DNA from: a virus
Strand: one strand, 5' to 3'
Length of the DNA stretch: 47,989 nt
Virus record (IMG/VR): IMGVR_UViG_3300005613_000105
Location: 1-47,989 of that record
Part shown: positions 13,522-18,219 of the stretch, piece by piece
Layout: every line of letters begins with the position of its first letter
How positions within the stretch are numbered: position 1 is the first letter of the stretch
Translations under genes and position numbers: made by a program
The notes under the pieces: model-generated
Told to the model about the DNA's origin: nothing
What the model saw: the letters and a program-made list of their open reading frames with translations, nothing else
Databases searched by the model: none

Positions 13522-13794
13522 TTAGTAGTTTCTTTTTACCAAGAGAAGAGTATTCCCTTTTTCATCTTTCATGTAGGCGTGAGATTTAGGCATCCCTTTT
13601 TTAGCCTTATAGGATACTCTCCAATCTACACCAAACCTAGGACCTACAAGGGAACAAATATTCCAATGCTCTGCTAAGCCTGAAACAGCATCCTTATATG
13701 AGTCTCCAATAGCGGTATACTCACCAGACTCACGACGATGTTTGCCTCGCCCGCTAACAATGAAGACAGAGTATTTATTTCCCTGTACTTTCAT
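13522..13794 (-). CDS. Hypothetical protein downstream of the tmRNA-like element
   Basis: 90 residues, starting MKVQGNKYSVFIVSGRGKHR, with TAIGDSYKDAVSGLAEHWNI and a basic C terminus. It is AT-richer than the surrounding array and more like the phage body. ATG 13794 lies 8 nt after the CCA end of the RNA candidate; no promoter or clear Shine-Dalgarno separates them, so it may be on the same transcript. Not recognised. Confidence 0.6.
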   Translation of the reverse strand: MKVQGNKYSVFIVSGRGKHRRESGEYTAIGDSYKDAVSGLAEHWNICSLVGPRFGVDWRVSYKAKKGMPKSHAYMKDEKGNTLLLVKRNY

Positions 13795-13802
13795 AGGTAT
13801 AA

Positions 13803-13884
13803 TGGTGGAGCCGCAGGGAATCGAACCCTGGTCCTAACTAGTTCCGTGAACGGCCTTAGCTAGTCGAACAACCATTTCGGCCCC
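13803..13884 (-). ncRNA. tmRNA-like RNA lacking a tag-coding region
   Basis: On the minus strand the 82-nt segment begins GGGGCCG and ends CGGCTCC-A-CCA, pairing as a 7-bp acceptor stem with a G3:U wobble, the alanine identity element. The 5' part continues with TGGTTGTTCGAC, close to the universal tmRNA 5' signature (GG-n-TTCGAC). The T-arm is CAGGG-TTCGATT-CCCTG. Between them is only about 31 nt that can fold as CTAGCTA/TAGTTAG plus CCG-TTCA-CGG, where a normal tmRNA holds pseudoknots and the tag frame. A canonical D-arm and 7-nt anticodon loop cannot be drawn well. Alternatives: degenerate tRNA, remnant of ssrA, or attachment-site copy. Confidence 0.55.
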
Positions 13885-13926
13885 GAAGGGTGGGGAGGAG
13901 ACTAACCTGCCCCCTCCCCGTATTTC
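13885..13926 (-). other. Hairpins between acidic-protein operon and tmRNA-like RNA
   Basis: On the minus strand GGGGAGG and CCTCCCC can pair across a loop of about 14 nt, followed by CCC-TTCG-GGG, whose 3' arm overlaps the acceptor stem of the RNA candidate. Possible terminator or processing signal; no U-run follows. Confidence 0.4.
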
Positions 13927-14142
13927 TCATTGCGTAGTCAGGAAAGCCTCATAGGCTCCGAACCGTTTACCCTCGGAAGGTTTCTCAATCATCCTCCGAG
14001 ATTCAATGTAGTCCTGCAAGGCTTTCTCAATTTCCTGCGAATCGGCTTGCGGATCGGTTTGACGGTAAAGGTTTCGGAAGCGACGACCTTTGACCAAAGA
14101 GACTTCGTGCAAGTACGACTGTTCGTTCATCTTCTGACTCAT
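13927..14142 (-). CDS. Hypothetical 71-residue protein
   Basis: ATG 14142 starts 1 nt after the stop of the acidic gene, with GAGGAA just upstream. Starts MSQKMNEQSYLHEVSLVKGR, followed by RFRNLYRQTDPQADSQEIEK. Mixed charge, helical. The longer frame reaching 14400 runs through the acidic gene in another register and is not real. Not recognised. Confidence 0.65.
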   Translation of the reverse strand: MSQKMNEQSYLHEVSLVKGRRFRNLYRQTDPQADSQEIEKALQDYIESRRMIEKPSEGKRFGAYEAFLTTQ

Positions 14143-14143
14143 A

Positions 14144-14365
14144 TCACCATTCCTCGTTGTAGTTTCCGTAGCTTTCATCCATTCCCCAGCCCATGCTGGT
14201 AAATGCGTCCTCGTCTTCCTCGTAGTACCTTTCCTCGTAGTCTTCCTGTCTCCAATCGGCGTCAGCGTCCGAGATATCATCCCAATCGGTCGAAAGCTCG
14301 GAGAAGTGCGTATCGTCGTAAGCGTAGGCGTCAGCCTCGTCGTAGTTGTCGAACTCGTGTTCCAT
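14144..14365 (-). CDS. Extremely acidic 73-residue protein, leaderless (DNA-mimic candidate)
   Basis: ATG 14365 follows TATAAT-ACGCAC. The product is dominated by Asp, Glu and Tyr (starts MEHEFDNYDEADAYAYDDTH; later EDYEERYYEEDEDAF) with almost no basic residues. Small, highly acidic phage proteins frequently mimic DNA to block host nucleases or regulators; that is a family-level analogy, not a demonstrated similarity. Coupled to the next gene by TGATATG. Confidence 0.7.
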   Translation of the reverse strand: MEHEFDNYDEADAYAYDDTHFSELSTDWDDISDADADWRQEDYEERYYEEDEDAFTSMGWGMDESYGNYNEEW

Positions 14366-14371
14366 GTGCGT

Positions 14372-14400
14372 ATTATACTAGAAGAAGGCTCGTCTGTCAA
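14372..14400 (-). promoter_or_regulatory. Leaderless-type promoter
   Basis: Minus strand: TTGACA (14400-14395), 17-nt spacer, TATAAT (14377-14372), ACGCAC, ATG 14365. Best match to consensus in the array. Confidence 0.88.
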
Positions 14401-14406
14401 GAGGAA

Positions 14407-14622
14407 TCAGAGAGAAATCGGAAGCTCGCAACCCTCTTGCTTCCAACGACTTGCGATGGCGCTCATGTGGTAGCTGGCAAGGGAATCGGGCATATCGAGC
14501 CCGTGAGCGTGAACGTCAACACAGGCATCACGGTAGGGCATCCACGACAGCCCACGACCATCGGCTTCGATGGCATCGAGGAGGCGAGAGAGCTTGCTGG
14601 GCAGGTGAGTCGTTTTCTTCAT
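14407..14622 (-). CDS. Hypothetical 71-residue protein, leaderless
   Basis: ATG 14622 follows TATAAT-ACACAC. Starts MKKTTHLPSKLSRLLDAIEA with a later CVDVHAHGLDMPDSLASYHM and SRWKQEGCE. Looks like a small helical fold. Monocistronic, immediately followed by the promoter of the acidic gene. Not recognised. Confidence 0.65.
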   Translation of the reverse strand: MKKTTHLPSKLSRLLDAIEADGRGLSWMPYRDACVDVHAHGLDMPDSLASYHMSAIASRWKQEGCELPISL

Positions 14623-14628
14623 GTGTGT

Positions 14629-14656
14629 ATTATACACCATCGGGGGAGGATTGCAA
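14629..14656 (-). promoter_or_regulatory. Leaderless-type promoter
   Basis: Minus strand: TTGCAA (14656-14651), 16-nt spacer, TATAAT (14634-14629), ACACAC, ATG 14622. Confidence 0.8.
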
Positions 14657-14663
14657 GGGTCTA

Positions 14664-14760
14664 GGTGGATTTTTTTGTCGTCCTAAGTCGTTGCAGGATA
14701 AGGACTTACGGCTTGGCGGCCGGACCCTGCCATAATGGCAGTAGTTAGGAGGTCTCCACC
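14664..14760. repeat. Intergenic repeat, type B, full copy
   Basis: 97 bp bounded by GGTGGA (14664-14669) and its complement TCCACC (14755-14760), with TCCTAA/TTAGGA as inner arms, CCTAAGTC/GACTTA hairpin and the CTGCCATAATGGCAG palindrome. It starts 4 nt after the stop of the gene above. Confidence 0.92.
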
Positions 14761-14764
14761 GTCT

Positions 14765-15010
14765 TCATCGCTGCTCATCCTCGGTCCAGAAGATCTCGTC
14801 CACGGTCGGATGCCCGAGGCCCAAGGCATCCTCAAGGGCTCGCACCCAGAGGGTCCAGTCGTCGGGCCATTGGGAGGCCCAATCAAACTGGACGACCCGA
14901 CGGCACTCGTACTCAATGCGGCGCGGATTGCCGCTCTTGACGGCCCTCGTAAGCCCTGCCTTCTGGCCCTGGCGGGTGCGCGGCTTCAGTTTTTCTCGTT
15001 CATCCATCAT
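14765..15010 (-). CDS. Hypothetical basic protein (MMDERE paralogue 1)
   Basis: 81 residues; ATG 15010 overlaps the zinc-ribbon gene stop (ATGATG). Starts MMDEREKLKPRTRQGQKAGL, then SGNPRRIEYECRRVVQFDWA and a Trp-rich acidic end. The MMDERE start repeats in the gene at 15611-15757, which occupies the same last position in the duplicated unit. Function unknown. Confidence 0.65.
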   Translation of the reverse strand: MMDEREKLKPRTRQGQKAGLTRAVKSGNPRRIEYECRRVVQFDWASQWPDDWTLWVRALEDALGLGHPTVDEIFWTEDEQR

Positions 15011-15198
15011 TCGCTCTTCACCCCTACTTCCGTAGCATGAACATCCGTTTCACAGTCGGTGCAGTAGTAGTAATCATCAAAAATCAAATCTCCAAGTTCA
15101 ATACAGAAATCGGGTTCGTCCAGGTCTCTCCAGTCAATAAGGATACTGGCTTGCTGAAGAACGTTGTTGCCTTTGCACTTGTTACACTCGACAATCAT
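15007..15198 (-). CDS. Small zinc-ribbon protein
   Basis: 63 residues from ATG 15198; GTG at 15201 would add one residue and overlap the upstream stop as GTGA. Two CxxC pairs (CNKC near the start, CTDC near the end) separated by about 40 residues form a plausible zinc ribbon; the rest is acidic. Such small ribbons bind nucleic acid or proteins. Coupled on both sides. Confidence 0.68.
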   Translation of the reverse strand: MIVECNKCKGNNVLQQASILIDWRDLDEPDFCIELGDLIFDDYYYCTDCETDVHATEVGVKSE

Positions 15199-15272
15199 CA
15201 CAGGGAGAAGGAGAAGCCGATGAGGAGAAAAGCGAGAATCAGCACAAGGCTAATCGGGTCGATTCGTTTCAT
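15198..15272 (-). CDS. 24-residue membrane peptide, leaderless
   Basis: ATG 15272 follows TATAAT-ACACAC. The frame encodes MKRIDPISLVLILAFLLIG plus five more mostly hydrophobic residues and stops at TGA (15198-15200), overlapping the next start. Basic N terminus plus one hydrophobic helix is typical of small membrane proteins. Position at the 5' end of the transcript and an exact promoter spacing support reality. Could be a holin-like or regulatory peptide; unproven. Confidence 0.6.
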   Translation of the reverse strand: MKRIDPISLVLILAFLLIGFSFSL

Positions 15273-15278
15273 GTGTGT

Positions 15279-15307
15279 ATTATACTCAGCGAGGAACAGA
15301 GATGCAA
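15279..15307 (-). promoter_or_regulatory. Leaderless-type promoter overlapping the upstream gene end
   Basis: Minus strand: TTGCAT (15307-15302), 17-nt spacer, TATAAT (15284-15279), ACACAC, ATG 15272. The -35 box lies inside the last codons of the MSKQE gene. Confidence 0.8.
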
Positions 15308-15468
15308 GCCTTTTCTGCGCTTTTTTTCATGCTGGTCTGGACACTGTATCCAACCCAGGCCAGGACCATCTCTACGTCCTCCCAGGACTCAGGCTCAGAG
15401 TCCAGGATCATTTGGTAGACGGCTTCGTGGAGGTTAGGGTAGCGTTGCTCAATCTCTTGCTTGCTCAT
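15286..15468 (-). CDS. MSKQE protein 1, leaderless (duplicated)
   Basis: 60 residues from ATG 15468 (TATAAT-GTACCC-ATG). Starts MSKQEIEQRYPNLHEAVYQM, then SWEDVEMVLAWVGYSV and a short basic tail. Almost identical to the product of 15935-16117 (differences such as Ser/Ala, Glu/Asp and Lys/Glu). Helical; function unknown. Confidence 0.7.
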   Translation of the reverse strand: MSKQEIEQRYPNLHEAVYQMILDSEPESWEDVEMVLAWVGYSVQTSMKKSAEKACISVPR

Positions 15469-15474
15469 GGGTAC

Positions 15475-15503
15475 ATTATAACACACTTTTCGGCCTAGGT
15501 CAA
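15475..15503 (-). promoter_or_regulatory. Leaderless-type promoter
   Basis: Minus strand: TTGACC (15503-15498), 17-nt spacer, TATAAT (15480-15475), GTACCC, ATG 15468. Confidence 0.83.
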
Positions 15504-15510
15504 GCCTCTA

Positions 15511-15607
15511 GGTGGATTTTTTTGTCGTCCTAAGTCGTTGCAGGACAAGCACTTACGGCTTGGCGGCCGGCCCCTGCCATAATGGCAGGCGTTAGGAGGT
15601 CTCCACC
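15511..15607. repeat. Intergenic repeat, type B, full copy
   Basis: 97 bp from GGTGGA (15511-15516) to TCCACC (15602-15607), with only a few differences from 14664-14760 (for example GACAAGCACTTA for GATAAGGACTTA). It ends 3 nt from the stop of the gene above it. Confidence 0.92.
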
Positions 15608-15610
15608 TTT

Positions 15611-15757
15611 CTAAAACTCTCCTAGTTCTTTTCCAATCTTCCAGATCAGTTCTTGGATTCGGTCAGGATCAAGAGTGTCCCGAATCTCTTTCAGTTCCTC
15701 GAAAGCATACCGAAGTAGGGCAAGCGTTTCTTCTAGTTCTTCTCGTTCGTCCATCAT
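15611..15757 (-). CDS. 48-residue acidic helical protein (MMDERE paralogue 2)
   Basis: ATG 15757 (or 15754) overlaps the preceding stop. Starts MMDEREELEETLALLRYAFE and ends QELIWKIGKELGEF. It shares only its opening with the gene at 14765-15010 and occupies the equivalent last place of its unit. Predicted single long amphipathic helix. Function unknown. Confidence 0.6.
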   Translation of the reverse strand: MMDEREELEETLALLRYAFEELKEIRDTLDPDRIQELIWKIGKELGEF

Positions 15758-15921
15758 TCGCTCCAAATGGTATCGCAAGTCGCATAGCAGAGTTCGTCTT
15801 TCATCCCATGCAACTCAAGCAGGGAGCAGAACTCAATAAAGGCGAAAGCGTTTTGGTAGGACGAGAACTTTTCAGAGTGCCCGTCGGGAAGCATCACAAG
15901 GTAACCGATAGCTTGTTTCAT
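15754..15921 (-). CDS. 55-residue protein, leaderless
   Basis: ATG 15921 follows TATAAT-ACACAC; the longer frame to 16050 runs back through the promoter and the upstream gene. Starts MKQAIGYLVMLPDGHSEKFS then NAFAFIEFCSLLELHGMKDE and CYATCDTIWSE. Mixed fold with three Cys. In the duplicated unit this position is taken by the 24-residue membrane peptide. Not recognised. Confidence 0.65.
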   Translation of the reverse strand: MKQAIGYLVMLPDGHSEKFSSYQNAFAFIEFCSLLELHGMKDELCYATCDTIWSE

Positions 15922-15927
15922 GTGTGT

Positions 15928-15956
15928 ATTATACTCAGCGAGGAACAGAGATGCAA
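15928..15956 (-). promoter_or_regulatory. Leaderless-type promoter overlapping the upstream gene end
   Basis: Minus strand: TTGCAT (15956-15951), 17-nt spacer, TATAAT (15933-15928), ACACAC, ATG 15921. Same sequence as 15279-15307. Confidence 0.8.
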
Positions 15957-16117
15957 GCCTTTTCTGCGCTTTTTTCCATGCTGGTCTGGACACTGTATCC
16001 AACCCAAGCCAAGACCATATCCACGTCTTCCCAGGACTCAGGCTCAGCATCGAGGATCATCTGGTAGACGGCTTCGTGGAGGTTGGGGTAGCGTTGCTCA
16101 ATCTCTTGCTTGCTCAT
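15935..16117 (-). CDS. MSKQE protein 2, leaderless (duplicated)
   Basis: 60 residues from ATG 16117. Near-identical to the 15286-15468 product, with three or four conservative changes visible (DAEPESWEDVD for DSEPESWEDVE, MEKSAEK for MKKSAEK). It also carries the next promoter inside its 3' end, as does copy 1, so the duplication included the following promoter. Confidence 0.7.
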   Translation of the reverse strand: MSKQEIEQRYPNLHEAVYQMILDAEPESWEDVDMVLAWVGYSVQTSMEKSAEKACISVPR

Positions 16118-16123
16118 GTGTGT

Positions 16124-16151
16124 ATTATACACCACCAAGGGCAGATTGCAA
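16124..16151 (-). promoter_or_regulatory. Leaderless-type promoter
   Basis: Minus strand: TTGCAA (16151-16146), 16-nt spacer, TATAAT (16129-16124), ACACAC, ATG 16117. The spacer resembles those of the promoters at 11103 and 12136 (TCTGC near its 5' end). Confidence 0.8.
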
Positions 16152-16158
16152 GCCTCTA

Positions 16159-16257
16159 GGTGGATTTTTTTGTCGTCGTAAGTGCTTGCCCTGCCTAGGG
16201 TTAGGGCGACCCCTAAAAAACGGTTGACGTTGTGGGTCCCATGCCAGAATGGCAGAC
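16159..16257. repeat. Intergenic repeat, type B, degenerate copy
   Basis: Begins GGTGGATTTTTTTGTCGTCG like the full copies, then diverges (TAAGTGCTTGCCCTGCCTAG) and ends with TGCCAGAATGGCAG, a changed version of the palindrome. It marks the right edge of the cassette array. Confidence 0.75.
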
Positions 16258-16493
16258 TGAGCTATAGACAGGGACTCCTAATAACTTTAAGTCCTCATCA
16301 AAATAAAAAAACAAACTCAAAAACAAACTCAAAAACAAACTCAAAAACAAACTCAAAAACAAACTCAAAAACAAACTCAAATCAAGATCGAATTGTCGGG
16401 ACTCCTATATAATTTAAGGGACTCCAACAAAAAAAAGAATATTATGAAATTTATTATTTAAGGGACTCCTAGATAATAGAGAGGTTTATTTAT
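16258..16493. other. Repeat-rich leader of the virion gene block
   Basis: No gene. It contains a 12-bp tandem array and four GGGACTCC(T) boxes at 16271, 16398, 16418 and 16462, some with TATATAAT- or GATAATAG-like sequence nearby. This looks like an upstream regulatory region for the plus-strand genes that start at 16494. Confidence 0.55.
16307..16378 (+). repeat. 12-bp tandem repeat x6
   Basis: AAAAACAAACTC repeated six times without change (16307-16378). Confidence 0.92.
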
Positions 16494-17063
16494 ATGACAA
16501 TAAGAAGAACAAATAGATATTCTGGATATTCAAGATCAAAATTAGTTCCTGGCGATTATCCTCCAGATGATCAAACTGGTGGTGGAACTGCTCCAAGAAG
16601 AAAGGGTAAGACTTTTGCACAAGCTATGAAGGATCCAAGTCTTAGGAGACCTCATGGTCCTGAGACTCCTGAAGCAAGAGGTGAGCGTAGAAAAAGGTTA
16701 AAAGATACGCTCGGGGGGAATCTAAATCCTAAGCCACAACAGGATTCAACTCAGATTGATTCAGAGGGTTTAGATACTTTAGTAGAAGCTTATATTAGTT
16801 CTAATGTTCGGTTAGCTTTTGTTATAGCTGAAGCCTTAAAAACTATGGTTGTAGCACGTCCAGGCGGAGCTACTGATGTTAAGAAATTAGATCCAAAAAC
16901 TGGAAAAACTACAAGAACAAGAACAATTACAGATCCAAAGAGGGCTGAGAGGATCCGACGAGCTGCTGAGAAAAGAGTAAAAGGGGCAAGAACTTTTGGT
17001 GAAAAGCCAAACGGAGAAGAGTTTAGTTTTGTACATGTTCCTAAGAGGAAACAACCAGAGTAA
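16494..17063 (+). CDS. Basic protein, possible internal virion protein
   Basis: 189 residues, Arg/Lys-rich with a disordered, Pro-rich N-terminal half. The middle has LDTLVEAYISSNVRLAFVIA, similar to segments in the two minus-strand basic proteins at 3711-4630. The C-terminal half is a charged helix (KRAERIRRAAEKRVKGARTF). GAGAGG precedes ATG 16494. No domain is named; DNA-condensing or virion-internal protein is a guess from composition and location. Confidence 0.55.
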   Translation: MTIRRTNRYSGYSRSKLVPGDYPPDDQTGGGTAPRRKGKTFAQAMKDPSLRRPHGPETPEARGERRKRLKDTLGGNLNPKPQQDSTQIDSEGLDTLVEAYISSNVRLAFVIAEALKTMVVARPGGATDVKKLDPKTGKTTRTRTITDPKRAERIRRAAEKRVKGARTFGEKPNGEEFSFVHVPKRKQPE

Positions 17064-17150
17064 AAATAATTTGGATTGGTTGAATATATTTAATTTTTTT
17101 TTTGGACTATAAGAGGTTTTGGAGTTCTAAATAAAAATAAAAAAAATAAA

Positions 17151-17187
17151 CAGGGTATCTCAATAAACGGAGATACCCTGCTTTATT
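17151..17187. terminator. Bidirectional intrinsic terminator
   Basis: CAGGGTATCTC (17151-17161) and GAGATACCCTG (17170-17180) form an 11-bp perfect stem with an 8-nt loop. AT-rich tracts flank both sides (AAAAAATAAA before, CTTTATTAT after), placed between two convergent genes. Confidence 0.88.
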
Positions 17188-17188
17188 A

Positions 17189-18139
17189 TCAGAGTTCTGT
17201 TTTTACTAAAATTCCGTTTTCGTTTCTAGACCAATGAGCGTTGATACCTTCGATGGGTCCAAGCTCTTGATCTTCTAGGAAGACGGGCATGTTTCCAAAA
17301 CAATTCTTGATTGTGATATCATCGAACTGGTCTATGATGATTTTTCCGTAGTTACTTTGTTCGATTTCGTTGAAATAACTTCCGTCTATTAGCAGCGCAC
17401 GCTTCTTATCTGTCTTATCAGGACCTATGATCTGAACTGCGGTTTGACCACCATAAATCCCGCTTTTTTCAAAGCTTCTGCTTGAGAACCAAGACTTGAG
17501 TATTTGAACGAAGTAGCGACCTTTCATAAGAAGCATACCACGGCTTCTTTCTTGCATAGTGTTATCTAAAATGCACTCATGTAGTACGGCCTCACCCCAG
17601 AAGTTTTCTGAAGGTCCGAACTGACCATTAGATTGTTTTTCACCGTTTGGTTGGTGGAAGCTGTAAGCATAAGCTCCACGATGGTCGGGGCGAAGTGCTG
17701 TATTTCTTGCTGCACACTTGTACAAGTAGGTCATAGGCATTCTACCCCAATTGTCTGGATGCGTTTCAGTTTCTCTTGCTGTAAACTGCCAAGCTTGACC
17801 ACCTACATTTTGTACTGTACAATCTTTAAAAAGCACTAATTCATTTTGAAGTGCGCTATCAGCTAAGTTCCAATACCAGCCGTGTTCTACTTCGATGTTT
17901 GCCATATGACAATTTTCAACATAGGCTGAACCTACTCCGTGAGATCTTGAACCCCACTTTTTACCGCTAAGAACATAAATGTTTTTTAGAACTGCGTTTG
18001 TGGTTACTTCCCATTTATCTGGGTACTCATTATAAGGTGTACCACAAGAAATACCTGTGTGCTCTACTTCAGGAACCATAAGGTCATGTAATACTGACCC
18101 TGTTCCGAAGTCTATCATTTTATCTGTAATTATTTGCAT
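17189..18139 (-). CDS. Parallel beta-helix protein (tailspike/receptor-binding candidate)
   Basis: 316 residues with AAGGAGA before ATG 18139. Repeated short strands of the type NIYVLSGKKW, VENCHMANIEVEHGW, FKDCTVQNVGGQAW, LHECILDN and ITIKNCFGN have the C-x-(V/I)-x-(N/D) rung pattern of right-handed pectate-lyase-type beta-helices. Proteins like this bind or cleave surface glycans in tailspikes. No N-terminal virion-attachment domain is evident, so attachment to the particle is uncertain. It is transcribed against the neighbouring virion genes. Confidence 0.65.
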   Translation of the reverse strand: MQIITDKMIDFGTGSVLHDLMVPEVEHTGISCGTPYNEYPDKWEVTTNAVLKNIYVLSGKKWGSRSHGVGSAYVENCHMANIEVEHGWYWNLADSALQNELVLFKDCTVQNVGGQAWQFTARETETHPDNWGRMPMTYLYKCAARNTALRPDHRGAYAYSFHQPNGEKQSNGQFGPSENFWGEAVLHECILDNTMQERSRGMLLMKGRYFVQILKSWFSSRSFEKSGIYGGQTAVQIIGPDKTDKKRALLIDGSYFNEIEQSNYGKIIIDQFDDITIKNCFGNMPVFLEDQELGPIEGINAHWSRNENGILVKTEL

Positions 18140-18183
18140 AAATAAATCTCCTTACATTATGTACTCAATTATAGATTTTATCC

Positions 18184-18199
18184 TATATAAAATAGAATC
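18184..18199 (+). promoter_or_regulatory. Putative late promoter motif
   Basis: TATATAAAATAGAATC, 20 nt before ATG 18220. Nearly the same string precedes the gene at 23353. It resembles the T4 late TATAAATA box with an extra conserved TAGAATC. Confidence 0.5.
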
Positions 18200-18219
18200 T
18201 TTATTTAAGAGAGTTTATT

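Noticed and set aside
13803-13884. Ordinary tRNA gene
   Set aside because: The acceptor and T arms fit, but no D-arm with GG and no 5-bp anticodon stem with a 7-nt loop can be drawn; the 5' part instead matches tmRNA.
13927-14400. 157-residue Thr/Arg-rich frame starting at 14400
   Set aside because: Its first 86 codons run out of register through the acidic leaderless gene; the real start is ATG 14142, just after that gene's stop.
13930-15498. Plus-strand frames opposite the cassette array
   Set aside because: GC-rich antisense shadows without ribosome sites; they run across promoters and repeats of the minus-strand units.
14664-15607. Integron attC sites and a cassette-array (CALIN) interpretation of the type B repeats
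   Set aside because: Size and imperfect palindromic form are suggestive and TTAGGA/TCCTAA arms recall R'/R'' boxes, but the GTTRRRY core is not matched (GTTAGGA), most copies lack the 3' arm, cassettes carry their own promoters, and no integron integrase is present.
15754-16050. 98-residue frame with start at 16050
   Set aside because: Codons before 15921 read through the promoter (giving YNTHM) and antiphase through the MSKQE gene.
16307-16378. CRISPR array
   Set aside because: The 12-bp units are contiguous with no spacers; a simple tandem repeat.
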